A DNA stretch of 64,000 nucleotides from contig NZ_LGQW01000015.1 in assembly GCF_003116035.1 (NCBI RefSeq), positions 2,082,902-2,146,901 of the forward strand. The letters are read 5' to 3'. Source of the DNA: Azospirillum sp. TSH64. Lineage in GTDB: Bacteria; Pseudomonadota; Alphaproteobacteria; Azospirillales; Azospirillaceae. The notes under the pieces are model-generated. The model was given only the letters and a program-made list of their open reading frames with translations, was not told the origin of the DNA and did no database searches. The position numbers and the translations under genes were made by a program. Shown piece by piece: positions 55,650 to 63,842 of the stretch (position 1 is the stretch's first letter; each line of letters begins with the position of its first letter).

Positions 55650-56666
55650 ATGGGTCTAAGCTTGCCCGACAGCATGCGCTGCGTCGAGATCACCCAGCCC
55701 GGCGGGCCGGAGGTTCTGCGCCCCGCCCGCCGGCCCGCCCCGGTGCCCGGCCCCGGCGAAATCCTGGTGGAAGTCGCCGCAGCCGGCGTGAACCGCCCAG
55801 ACACGCTGCAGCGCCAGGGCCGCTACGACCCGCCGCCGGGTGCATCCGACCTGCCGGGGCTGGAACTGTCCGGCACGGTGATCGCCATCGGCGACGGGGT
55901 GGAGAGCTGGGCCAGCGGCGACAGGGTCTGCGCGCTGGTTGCCGGCGGCGGCTATGCCGAATATTGCGTGGTGCCGGCGGTGCAGGCCCTGCCCGTCCCA
56001 AGCCCGCTGTCGATGGTCGAGGCGGCGGCAGTCCCTGAAACCTTCTTCACCGTCTGGACCAACGTGTTCGAGCGCGGTGCCCTGAAGCGTGGCGAGACCC
56101 TGCTGATCCATGGTGGATCGAGCGGCATCGGCACGACCGCCATCCAGCTGGCCAAGGCCTTCGGCGCGACGGTGTTCACCACCGCCGGCAGCGACGACAA
56201 GTGCCGCGCCTGCGAGGAGTTGGGGGCCGACCGCGCCATCAACTACAAGACCGAGGATTTCGTCGCGGTCATCCGCGAAGCGACCGGCGGTCGCGGCGTC
56301 GATGTCGTTCTGGACATGGTCGGCGGCGACTACATCGCCCGCGACATCGACATCATGGCGGTGGACGGCCGTCACGTTTCCATCGCCTTCCTGCAGGGGG
56401 CGAAGGTGTCGCTGAACATGGCGCCGGTGATGACCAAGCGGCTGACGCTGACCGGATCGACGCTGCGCGCCCGCCCGGTGGCGGAGAAGGGCCGCATCGC
56501 CACGGCGCTCCGCGAGCATGTCTGGCCGCTGCTGGAGACCGGCGGCATCAAGCCGCAGATCCACGCCACATTCCCGCTGGACCAAGCGGACGAGGCGCAC
56601 CGGCTGATGGAAAGCAGCGCGCATATCGGCAAGATCGTGCTGACGGTGGGACCGGACGCCGCCTGA
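55650..56666 (+). CDS. NAD(P)H-quinone oxidoreductase, zinc-independent MDR family (PIG3/QOR type)
   Basis: This 338-residue protein has the medium-chain reductase layout. The GroES-like part includes EVAAAGVNRPDTLQRQGRYDPPPGASDLPGLELSGTV and VCALVAGGGYAEYCVVPA. The Rossmann part has LLIHGGSSGIGTTAIQLAKAFGATVFTTAGS, and VVLDMVGGDYIARDIDIMAVDGRHVSIAFLQG follows. The PGLELSG and GGGYAEY wording matches the PIG3 branch, which reduces quinones with NADPH. No zinc ligands are seen. The start is ATG 55650, with GGAAGGG upstream. Confidence 0.93.
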   Translation: MGLSLPDSMRCVEITQPGGPEVLRPARRPAPVPGPGEILVEVAAAGVNRPDTLQRQGRYDPPPGASDLPGLELSGTVIAIGDGVESWASGDRVCALVAGGGYAEYCVVPAVQALPVPSPLSMVEAAAVPETFFTVWTNVFERGALKRGETLLIHGGSSGIGTTAIQLAKAFGATVFTTAGSDDKCRACEELGADRAINYKTEDFVAVIREATGGRGVDVVLDMVGGDYIARDIDIMAVDGRHVSIAFLQGAKVSLNMAPVMTKRLTLTGSTLRARPVAEKGRIATALREHVWPLLETGGIKPQIHATFPLDQADEAHRLMESSAHIGKIVLTVGPDAA

Positions 56667-56951
56667 TTTTGCGCTTTTCTTCGCCGCTGCGGCGCCGTCG
56701 GGCTTGCCATCCGCTGCCAAGACAGGTTAGCAGAGGCGAGCGGGCGGCCGGGATTTCCCGGTGCGCCTGCGCAAGCATGCTTACGCGGACCGGTATTCGC
56801 CCTATATCGTGGTGACGAGAATGGGGCGGCCGCCCCCGGAGTCGCGAAGCCGGGTCGCGAAGCCGCCCCCGCGCCGCATAACCAGTTAGAACGGCCGGCC
56901 GCACCACCCGCCAGCGGGTGCGGCCGGTAAAGAAGTTTGTCAGGAGGGATG

Positions 56952-57566
56952 ATGGCTCTGCCCTTGATGCCGAAAGCGACAGCCGTCTGGCTGGTCGAGA
57001 ACACGTCCTTGTCCTTCGAGCAGATCGCCGCCTTCTGCGGCATGCATTCGCTGGAAGTCCAGGCCATCGCCGACGGCGAGGTCGCGGTCGGCATGGTGGG
57101 GCTGGACCCCATCGCCAACGGCCAGCTGACCAAGCAGGAGATCGAGCGCTGCGAGAAGAATCAGGATCTGCGCCTGAAGCTTCTGGTCGCCGACCTGCCG
57201 CAGGTCGCCTCCCGCTCCAAGGGTCCGCGCTACACCCCGATCACCAAGCGCGGCGACAAGCCCGACGCCATCGCCTGGCTGCTGAAGCACCATCCGGAGC
57301 TGTCGGATGCCCAGGTCTGCCGCCTGATCGGCACCACCAAGCCGACCATCGCCGCGGTGCGCGACCGCACCCACTGGAACGTCGCCAACATCAAGCCGCG
57401 CGGCCCGGTGATGCTGGGCCTCTGCTCCCAGCGCGAGCTGGAAGAGGCGCTGGCCCTGGCGATCCGCCGCGGCGGCGTGCCGCGCGCGCCGGAGGATGCC
57501 GCCGAGGACTTCTACGGCGAAGGCCGCGAGGACGACCGTTATTCCGAACAGGAAGACGCGCACTGA
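56952..57566 (+). CDS. DUF1013 / TrcR-type cell-cycle transcriptional regulator
   Basis: This 204-residue protein begins MALPLMPKATAVWLVENTSLSFEQIAAFCGMHSLEVQAIADGEVAVGMVGLDPIANGQLTKQEIERCEKN, the highly conserved DUF1013 sequence of Alphaproteobacteria. Two helix-turn-helix-like segments are visible, LSFEQIAAFCGMHSLEVQAI and LSDAQVCRLIGTTKPTIAAVRDRTHW. The family has been annotated as cell-cycle transcriptional regulator TrcR. ATG 56952 is chosen because GGAGGG at 56943-56948 then has room; 56949 is also ATG. It stands in front of ubiX. Confidence 0.9.
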   Translation: MALPLMPKATAVWLVENTSLSFEQIAAFCGMHSLEVQAIADGEVAVGMVGLDPIANGQLTKQEIERCEKNQDLRLKLLVADLPQVASRSKGPRYTPITKRGDKPDAIAWLLKHHPELSDAQVCRLIGTTKPTIAAVRDRTHWNVANIKPRGPVMLGLCSQRELEEALALAIRRGGVPRAPEDAAEDFYGEGREDDRYSEQEDAH

Positions 57567-57574
57567 GGGGGGTG

Positions 57575-57599
57575 TCCCTCTCCCCGGGCGGGAGAGGGA
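57575..57599 (+). repeat. Palindromic repeat, copy 2 of 3
   Basis: TCCCTCTCCC at 57575-57584 pairs with GGGAGAGGGA at 57590-57599 around CGGGC. It sits 8 bases past the TrcR-type stop codon and before ubiX, with no T run. The same stem occurs at 55298-55328 and 63810-63834. Confidence 0.85.
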
Positions 57600-57630
57600 A
57601 TACCGCTTGAAGAGAGCTTGGAATCCGGCC

Positions 57631-58212
57631 ATGACCGATCCCACCATCCCGCCGCCCCGGCTCGTCGTCGGCATCAGCGGCGCGTCGGGAGTGATCTACG
57701 GCATCCGCATGCTGCAGACGCTGCGGCGGATCGGCGTCGAATCGCATCTGGTGGTCAGCCGGTCGGCCGAGGTCACGCTGGCGCATGAAACCGCCATGAA
57801 GGTGGCCGAGCTGCGGGCGCTGGCCGATGTCAGCTATGCCGCCGTCGACATCGGCGCGGCCGTGTCCAGCGGCAGCTTCCGCACGCTGGGCATGGTGGTC
57901 GCCCCCTGCTCCGTCCGGACAATGAGCGAGATCGCCAGCGGCGTCACCTCCACCCTGCTGACGCGGGCGGCGGATGTGGCGCTGAAGGAACGGCGCCGGC
58001 TGGTGCTGATGGTGCGGGAGACGCCGCTGCATCTCGGTCACCTGCGCACCATGACCGCGCTGGCCGAAATGGGGGCGGTGATCGCGCCACCTGTCCCGGC
58101 CTTCTATGCCAAGCCGCAGGGCATCGACGATCTGGTCGACCATTCGGTTGGCCGGGTGCTCGACCTGTTCGGGCTGGACGCCGGCAACCTGCGGCGCTGG
58201 GGCGAGGAATAG
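57631..58212 (+). CDS. ubiX: Flavin prenyltransferase UbiX
   Basis: This 193-residue protein reads RLVVGISGASGVIYGIRMLQTLRRIGVESHLVVSRSAEVTLAHET, the FMN-binding start of UbiX. It continues GSFRTLGMVVAPCSVRTMSEIASGVTSTLLTRAADVALKERRRLVLMVRETPLHLGHLRTMTALAEMGAVIAPPVPAFY, all signature blocks. It attaches a prenyl group to FMN to make the cofactor for UbiD-type decarboxylases, used in ubiquinone synthesis. No ubiD is adjacent. ATG 57631 fits the family length. Confidence 0.96.
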   Translation: MTDPTIPPPRLVVGISGASGVIYGIRMLQTLRRIGVESHLVVSRSAEVTLAHETAMKVAELRALADVSYAAVDIGAAVSSGSFRTLGMVVAPCSVRTMSEIASGVTSTLLTRAADVALKERRRLVLMVRETPLHLGHLRTMTALAEMGAVIAPPVPAFYAKPQGIDDLVDHSVGRVLDLFGLDAGNLRRWGEE

Positions 58213-58347
58213 CTGAGACACCTGACCCGCGGCGGTCGCCCAACAGGTGGCTTGGAGCGCGGGCACAATGCCGTTATACCGCTGTCGATGCACCACGACG
58301 CGGAACCGGCATCGCCGCCGGCCGGCGCCAAAGGGGAAAAGCCCATC

Positions 58348-59028
58348 ATGCCCTTCAGCAGCAAACCGTCCGAGCCCATCCGCCAGCTTCTGGCCGGCAT
58401 CAAGGCATTCCGCGCCCGCTATTATGAGCGGCGCCCCGACAGCATGCGGCAACTGGCGACCGAAGGGCAGCACCCGGAGGTCCTTCTGATCGGCTGCTCC
58501 GACAGCCGCGTCGACCCGGCGCTGCTGACGATGGCCGAACCCGGCGAGATGTTCGTCGTGCGCAACGTCGCCAACCTCGTCCCGCCCTACCAGCCCGACG
58601 GCGCCTATCACGGCACCTCGGCCGCCATCGAATATGCGGTCAAGGCGCTGAAGGTGTCGGAGATCATCGTGCTGGGCCATGCCAAGTGCGGCGGCATCCA
58701 GGGCCTGATCCGGCTGCGCGCCGGGCAGAAGGCGGAGGATGATTTCGTCTCTCCCTGGGTGTCCATCGCCGGCTCCGCGCTCGACCCCTATGTCGGGCCG
58801 GAAGGCTCCGAACAGGCGCGCGCCGATGCGGAGAAGCTGCAGAACACCCCGGCGGTGATCGAACGCGCCGCAGTGCGCGCGTCGGTCGAGAACCTGATGA
58901 CCTTCCCCTTCGTGCGCGAAGGGGTGGAGGCCGGCACGCTGAACATCCATGGCTGGTGGTTCGACATCGAGTCGGGCGAGATGTGGGCGATCCATCCCGT
59001 CACCCGACTGTTCCAGCCGGTCGAGTGA
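58348..59028 (+). CDS. Beta-class carbonic anhydrase
   Basis: This 226-residue protein has the zinc ligands of beta-carbonic anhydrases: C50 and D52 in LIGCSDSRVDP, and H111 and C114 in GHAKCGGI. It also has the blocks GEMFVVRNVANLVPPYQPDG and HGTSAAIEYAV. It catalyses CO2 hydration to bicarbonate. AAGGGGAAAA upstream supports ATG 58348; an upstream Met at 58288 would add a Pro-rich head. It follows ubiX with a 135-base gap. Confidence 0.95.
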   Translation: MPFSSKPSEPIRQLLAGIKAFRARYYERRPDSMRQLATEGQHPEVLLIGCSDSRVDPALLTMAEPGEMFVVRNVANLVPPYQPDGAYHGTSAAIEYAVKALKVSEIIVLGHAKCGGIQGLIRLRAGQKAEDDFVSPWVSIAGSALDPYVGPEGSEQARADAEKLQNTPAVIERAAVRASVENLMTFPFVREGVEAGTLNIHGWWFDIESGEMWAIHPVTRLFQPVE

Positions 59029-59159
59029 GCGGCTCGGCGAGCCGTTTCAGGCCAGGAAGCGTTAACCCGAGCGCCGGCACGGGATTTGCCGGCCCCCTGC
59101 CCTGTTGAGGGCGAAGGAAAAACTCTCCTTCGCAATCCTCATAAGAGAAAGGGACTGCC

Positions 59160-59420
59160 ATGAAGACCGCGCTCCGCTTCGTGATCGTCGCCGCCGTGCC
59201 GCTGGCGCTCGCCGCCTGCAACCAGACCAGCAGCAACAGTGGCGGTGGACTGTTCGGCAACAGCGGCGGCGGCGGGCTGTTCGGATCGGGAAATTCCGAC
59301 TCCTACGCCCGCAACGGCCGCTGCGACGACCCGCGCTACAACACCTCCAACGGCGGCCACGCCGAGGCCGGGACCGACGATTACGACTGCTCCCGCTACG
59401 GCAACGGCCTGAAGCGCTGA
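59160..59420 (+). CDS. Small Gly/Asn-rich lipoprotein
   Basis: This 86-residue protein has a lipoprotein signal MKTALRFVIVAAVPLALAAC (Cys20). A low-complexity stretch with a repeat (GGGLFGNSGGGGLFGSGNS) follows. The short tail (RNGRCDDPRYNTSNGGHAEAGTDDYDCSRYGNGLKR) has two further Cys that may form a disulfide. AAAGGGA upstream supports the start. The last 25 bases overlap the end of the convergent TPR gene. Function unknown. Confidence 0.75.
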   Translation: MKTALRFVIVAAVPLALAACNQTSSNSGGGLFGNSGGGGLFGSGNSDSYARNGRCDDPRYNTSNGGHAEAGTDDYDCSRYGNGLKR

Positions 59421-61171
59421 GCCAGCGCCGCCAGCTCGGCGGCCATGCGCCTGGCGACCGCAGGCCAGTCGCCGGGCGCCGGCTGCCGGAACAGGCGGGC
59501 TGTCGGATACCAGGGGCTGTCGTCACGGCCGGTCAGCCAGCGCCAGTCCGCCGAGAAGGGCAGCGCCACCCACAGCGGCACGCCCAGCGCGCCGGCGAGA
59601 TGGGCCGGCCCGGTGCAGGACGACACCACCAGATCCAGGTTCGCCATGATCGCCGCGGTGTCGGCGAAGTCCGAGATGGCGGTCCCCAGATCGGTGAAGC
59701 TGTCCGGCAGGACGCTCTCGGCAAGGCCGGCGCGTCCCGGCCCCATCTGCAATCCATAGAACCGGCAGCCCGGCACATCGAACAGGCCGCGCAGTCCGGC
59801 GAGCCTCGGCGAGCGCTCCTCGTCGCCGGGGAAGCGCGGGTTGCCGGCCCAGACGACGCCGACGCGCAGCCCGTCCCGCCGCCCCAGCCGCTCCCGCCAA
59901 CGGGCGATCCGCGCCGGGTCAGGGCGCAGGTAGGGGGTGTCGGCGGGCACGCTGTCGAGATCGGTGGCGAAGGCGCGCGGCAGGCTCATCAGCGGAGATT
60001 CGAGATCGAAAGGCGGCAGCGGATCGCCACGCGCGATGATCTCCGCCGCCCCCTCAAGCCCGGCCATCAGGGGCATCAACGGCCGCTGCACCTCCAGCAC
60101 CACCCGGCCGCCGCGGGCCGCCACCAGCGGGACATAGCGCAGGAACTGCAGCGTGTCGCCCAGCCCCTGCTCGGCATAGAGCAGGATGCTGCGGCCGTTC
60201 AGCGGCTCGCCCTGCCACAGCGGCTGAGGGAACGGCCGCCAGGGCGGATCGGCATGGGCGTCACGGCGGCGCCAGTCGAACTCTGGCCAGCCGCCCCGGT
60301 AATCGCCGGCCATCAGCCGGGCGAAGCCGAGATTCCAGTGCAGACCGACATCTTCCGGCCGGTCGGCCAGCGCACGCTCGAACTCGACGGCAGCCTGCGC
60401 CGGGCGGGCCATGGCGACCAGGGCGATGCCCCGCGCCGCATGGACCGACGGGCCCGGTCTCAGGCTCTCCGCCGCGGCGAAGGCCTCCAGCGACTCCGGG
60501 AAGCGGGCGAGCTTGGCCAGGACGGCGCCCAACACCTCCCACGGCTCGGCGGCAGTGCGGTCAATGGTCAGCGAGTCACGGGCGGCGGACTCGGCCTCCA
60601 TCCAGCGACGTTGGACTGCCAGGGCGGCGGCAAGGGTCGCAAGTGCAACAGCAGACCGGGCGTTCAGGCCCAACGAGCGGCGGGCACAGCGTTCGGCCGC
60701 CCTTGCATCGCCGCAGGACAGCAGGGCGGCGGCCCGGTTCGCCAGCGCATCGGCATGATCGGGCGCCAGGGCCAGCGCAAGGCCGGCGGCCGTCAGCGCG
60801 GCCGGCACCTGTCCCAGCCGGCGCAACGCGCCGGCGCGGCTGGCATGGGCATCGGCGAGGTCCGGCATCAGGCGCAGCGCCCGGCCATAGTACCGCACGG
60901 CGGCGTCGAGGGCGCCGGCGGACTGCTCGACTCCGGCGAGGTTCGACAGCCCGCCGGCCCCGTCGGGACGCAGCGCCACGGCAAGGCGCAGGCACCGGTG
61001 CGCCGCCGCCTGACGGCCAGTCTGCGCGGCGAGCACCCCCAGAAGCTGCATGGCGTCGGCATATTCGGGGTCGGCGCCGAGGATTCGGCGGTAGATGTCC
61101 TCCGCCTCCGCCACGCGGCCCGCCTGATGGTGGTCCAGCGCGATCAGCAGAGCCTGTGACAAAGTAACCAT
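59396..61171 (-). CDS. Tetratricopeptide repeat protein with C-terminal glycosyltransferase-like domain
   Basis: This 591-residue protein has about eight TPR units in residues 5-295 (for example AEAEDIYRRILGADPEYADAMQLLGVLAAQTGR, DAAVRYYGRALRLMPDLADAHASRAGALRRLGQ). A linker DYRGGWPEFDWRRRD follows. The C-terminal domain at about 310-590 (ILLYAEQGLGDTLQFLRYVPLVAARGGRVVLEVQRPLMPLM, GVVWAGNPRFPGDEERSPRL, FADTAAIMANLDLVVSSCTGPAHLAGALGVPLWVALPF) resembles the GT9/GT41-like fold found fused to TPRs in Azospirillum and Magnetospirillum. Such proteins may modify flagellin or other proteins. Substrate is not evident. It overlaps the lipoprotein gene tail to tail. Confidence 0.87.
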   Translation of the reverse strand: MVTLSQALLIALDHHQAGRVAEAEDIYRRILGADPEYADAMQLLGVLAAQTGRQAAAHRCLRLAVALRPDGAGGLSNLAGVEQSAGALDAAVRYYGRALRLMPDLADAHASRAGALRRLGQVPAALTAAGLALALAPDHADALANRAAALLSCGDARAAERCARRSLGLNARSAVALATLAAALAVQRRWMEAESAARDSLTIDRTAAEPWEVLGAVLAKLARFPESLEAFAAAESLRPGPSVHAARGIALVAMARPAQAAVEFERALADRPEDVGLHWNLGFARLMAGDYRGGWPEFDWRRRDAHADPPWRPFPQPLWQGEPLNGRSILLYAEQGLGDTLQFLRYVPLVAARGGRVVLEVQRPLMPLMAGLEGAAEIIARGDPLPPFDLESPLMSLPRAFATDLDSVPADTPYLRPDPARIARWRERLGRRDGLRVGVVWAGNPRFPGDEERSPRLAGLRGLFDVPGCRFYGLQMGPGRAGLAESVLPDSFTDLGTAISDFADTAAIMANLDLVVSSCTGPAHLAGALGVPLWVALPFSADWRWLTGRDDSPWYPTARLFRQPAPGDWPAVARRMAAELAALAQRFRPLP

Positions 61172-61354
61172 CGGGTCTCTTATAAGATGACGGGCTCGCT
61201 ACCGGGATCCGGATCATGCCCTTCCGGCACCCGGCCGGTCCAGCCGGGCCTACGTCTGAAATCGTCGCAAACGGTCACAGAATTGGGTTTTTCCCTGGAT
61301 TGTCATGATGCTGACCCATCGTTATTGTCCGCGCCGTTCTTCGAGGAGCGGATC

Positions 61355-61768
61355 ATGACCACCCGCCCAATCCGGGCACTCTGCCACTCCGGCCTCCGCC
61401 GGGTTACTCTCGCCGCCGCCCTGACCGTCTGTTTCGGGATCGCCGCCGCGCAGGCCAATGAGGGCGCCAAGCCGAACGGCTGCCCATGGGCCCAGGATGT
61501 GACGCTGGAGATCAACGGCAAGACACTGACCCTGAAGCAGGATGCCTTCACCACCACCAGCCCCGAACCGCTGGAGATCGAGCAGTTCAAGGTGTTCCCG
61601 TTGATTGACCAGTTGAAGCTGCGCATCATCGGACCGAAGGGACGCGAATGGGAGGCGGCGCTGACCCGCCTGGTCAGCGGCAAGCGGTGCAGCGCCTTCT
61701 ATGCCGGCAAGCCGGTGCTGGTGTCCAACACGGTGCGCGATCCGAACGAACTGATCCTGAACCGTTAG
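61355..61768 (+). CDS. Exported hypothetical protein
   Basis: This 137-residue protein has a signal peptide with cleavage near residue 35 (RVTLAAALTVCFGIAAAQANEG). The mature part (PNGCPWAQDVTLEINGKTLTLKQDAFTTTSPEPLEIEQFKVFPLIDQLKLRIIGPKGREWEAALTRLVSGKRCSAFYAGKPVLVSNTVRDPNELILNR) has two Cys and looks beta-rich. GAGGAG at 61343-61348 has 6-base spacing to ATG 61355. It is convergent with the TIGR02444-type gene, with 1 base between stops. I do not recognise the family. Confidence 0.72.
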   Translation: MTTRPIRALCHSGLRRVTLAAALTVCFGIAAAQANEGAKPNGCPWAQDVTLEINGKTLTLKQDAFTTTSPEPLEIEQFKVFPLIDQLKLRIIGPKGREWEAALTRLVSGKRCSAFYAGKPVLVSNTVRDPNELILNR

Positions 61769-61769
61769 A

Positions 61770-62216
61770 TCAGTCCCCCAGCATTCCCAGCAGGTCATCC
61801 AATGCCGGGTCGCCGCTGGGCACCAGCAGCGCCATGTTAGCGGCGGCAAGCTCAACGCCGCCGCCCGGTTGCGGGATGAAGCCCGCCGTGGCGAACAATC
61901 GGTCCTGCTGGACCCGCTCGGCCTCCAGTTCCGCGGCCTTCATGCGCCGATAGAAGACCTCGTCCTCCGCCTTGGCACGGCGGCGCAGGGCGCGGAGCGG
62001 ACGCACCACCTCGTCGCGCCAGCCGGCGACCGCCCCGTCGAGGCGAACCAACTCCTCGGCCGACAGGCGGATGCCGCACTCCAGGCCGGCCCAGGCGGCG
62101 AACAGCAGCACATTCACGTCGACCCCGCGCCGGTCCTGAAGGGACAGGCAGCAGGCCGGTACCCCCGGCCGCCCATAGACGGCCAGGGAAAAGTCCCAGA
62201 AGGGATTTGCGGACAT
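61770..62216 (-). CDS. TIGR02444 family protein (DUF2390)
   Basis: This 148-residue protein begins MSANPFWDFSLAVYGRPGVPACCLSLQDRRGVDVNVLLFAAWAGLECGIRL. The NPFWDFSLAVYGRPGV and CLSLQDR-G-DVNVLLF blocks are the signature of this uncharacterised proteobacterial family. The rest is helical. ATG 62216 places it 20 bases after the phosphofructokinase stop, in one operon. Function unknown. Confidence 0.88.
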   Translation of the reverse strand: MSANPFWDFSLAVYGRPGVPACCLSLQDRRGVDVNVLLFAAWAGLECGIRLSAEELVRLDGAVAGWRDEVVRPLRALRRRAKAEDEVFYRRMKAAELEAERVQQDRLFATAGFIPQPGGGVELAAANMALLVPSGDPALDDLLGMLGD

Positions 62217-62236
62217 TCCGCCCATCGCCACAAGGA

Positions 62237-63331
62237 TCAGTCGCCGAAGCTGATGTTCAGGCCGCGGGCCGTCTTCACCAGCGCGCCGTCCAGCTCGACG
62301 CAGGAATAATGCTCGATCGCCTCGGTGATCGGCACGTCGATGACGCCGCGGTTGGACCAGGCGACCATGCGGTTGAACTTGCCCTCCGCGATCAGATCGA
62401 CGGCATGGACGCCGAAGGCCGAGGCGATCAGGCGGTCGCGCGGGCTGGGCATGCTGCCGCGCTGGACGTGGCCCAGCACGGTGACGCGGGTTTCGGCCCC
62501 GGTGGCGTCGGCAATCTTCTCGCCGATATAGTCGCCGATGCCGCCATAGCGCTTCTCACCGCCCTGGAGGATCTTCTTGACCCCGGTGCCTTCCAGCGTC
62601 TTCACCGCTTCCGACACCACGACCAGGGCGAAGTTGCGGCCGGAGTCGCGCACGCTCTGGATCTTGGCGGCGATGCTTTCGATGGAATAGGGGATCTCCG
62701 GGATCAGGATCACGTCGGCCCCGCCGGCGATGCCGGCCGCCAGCGCGATGTGTCCGGCATCGCGGCCCATCACCTCCAGCACCATCACGCGGTGGTGGCT
62801 GGCCGCGGTCGGCTGCAGGCGGTCCAGCGCCTCCACCGCCACGGCGACAGCGGTGTCGTAACCGACCGACACCTCGGTCTTGCCCAGGTCGTTGTCGATG
62901 GTCTTGGGCACGCCCACCATCGGGAAGCCGCCCTTCTGCGCCAGCTTGTGCAGGATGGCGAAGCTGCCGTCGCCGCCGATGCCGATCAGCGCGTCCAGCC
63001 CGAGTTCGCGGTAGCCGCCGATGATCTCGTCGGAACGGTCCTTCAACGTGCCGTCCGGCATCGGATAGGCGAAGGGGTCGCCGCGGTTGGTCGTGCCCAG
63101 GATGGTGCCACCCTGGCGCATCATGTGGCCGTCGACGGAGCCGAGATCGAGCGTCTGGTACTGCACCGGGCGCTGGAGAAGGCCTTGGGTGCCTTCCTTG
63201 ATGCCCAGCACCTGCCAGCCATAGCCGGTGGCGCGGTGGACCACCGCACGGATGACCGCGTTCAGCCCGGCGCAATCGCCGCCGCTGGTCAGGATGCCGA
63301 TGCGCTTGCCGGCTTTATTAGGGGCAGTCAT
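62237..63331 (-). CDS. 6-phosphofructokinase, mixed donor-site signature
   Basis: This 364-residue protein has the PfkA fold motifs: ILTSGGDCAGLNAVIRAVV at the donor site, IGIGGDGSFAI (GGDGS at 119-123), VPKTIDNDL (142-149), the catalytic TIDND region, and EVMGRDAGHIAL and HVQRGSMPSPRDR later. It phosphorylates fructose 6-phosphate. At the two positions that separate ATP from pyrophosphate enzymes it has Gly (GGDGS, as in ATP enzymes) and Lys (PKTIDND, as in PPi enzymes, K143). The donor is thus not certain; ATP is more likely given the Gly. It is the first gene of a two-gene operon. Upstream is 273 bases of non-coding DNA before the YdcH-type gene. Confidence 0.93.
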   Translation of the reverse strand: MTAPNKAGKRIGILTSGGDCAGLNAVIRAVVHRATGYGWQVLGIKEGTQGLLQRPVQYQTLDLGSVDGHMMRQGGTILGTTNRGDPFAYPMPDGTLKDRSDEIIGGYRELGLDALIGIGGDGSFAILHKLAQKGGFPMVGVPKTIDNDLGKTEVSVGYDTAVAVAVEALDRLQPTAASHHRVMVLEVMGRDAGHIALAAGIAGGADVILIPEIPYSIESIAAKIQSVRDSGRNFALVVVSEAVKTLEGTGVKKILQGGEKRYGGIGDYIGEKIADATGAETRVTVLGHVQRGSMPSPRDRLIASAFGVHAVDLIAEGKFNRMVAWSNRGVIDVPITEAIEHYSCVELDGALVKTARGLNISFGD

Positions 63332-63604
63332 TGAGGGTTTCCCGTCCCGTTCGCCTGTTCATTGAAATGGACCACCATGTTACCGGATCAGAACTTTCCC
63401 GCAATCGTTGCCCGCATCCGCAAAGGGGGCATTGCGCCCGCGGCACCCATCCGCAACGACGTCGGGCATGCCAAAGGTCCGAGCCAGCGGTTTGGCGGTG
63501 CGGTACCGCCGGAAATCTGGTATAGTCCGGCCCGCCCAGCCAAAGGGTCACCCGCAAGAGCACCCCCGACCCACCCGGGGCAACGGCCATTCCTAACGGG
63601 CGCG

Positions 63605-63805
63605 ATGAACGAGCAAGAGATTTTGAAGGAAAAGCTGGCGAGCTTGCGCAGCGAGCACCGCGACCTGGACGATGTCATCGCCCGGCTGGTCGAACGTGCG
63701 CCCTATGACCAGTTGCAGATGCAGCGGCTGAAGAAGCGCAAGCTGATGCTGAAGGACCAGATCATGGTCCTGGAGAGCCGGCTGCTGCCGGACATCATCG
63801 CTTAA
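63605..63805 (+). CDS. YdcH family (DUF465) small protein
   Basis: This 66-residue protein reads MNEQEILKEKLASLRSEHRD, then LDDVIARLVERAPYDQLQMQRLKKRKLMLKDQIMVLESRLLPDIIA. The LRSEHRDLD and LQ-QRLKKRKLMLKDQI patterns are typical of DUF465, a helical hairpin common next to other YdcH copies. Function unknown. The start is ATG 63605, where homology begins. A palindromic repeat follows 4 bases after the stop codon. Confidence 0.93.
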   Translation: MNEQEILKEKLASLRSEHRDLDDVIARLVERAPYDQLQMQRLKKRKLMLKDQIMVLESRLLPDIIA

Positions 63806-63809
63806 TCAT

Positions 63810-63834
63810 TCCCTCTCCCGGGACGGGAGAGGGA
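63810..63834 (+). repeat. Palindromic repeat, copy 3 of 3
   Basis: TCCCTCTCCC at 63810-63819 pairs with GGGAGAGGGA at 63825-63834 around GGGAC. It lies between the convergent YdcH-type and truncated haemoglobin genes and may serve both as a 3' end structure. Confidence 0.85.
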
Positions 63835-63842
63835 GAACCTCG

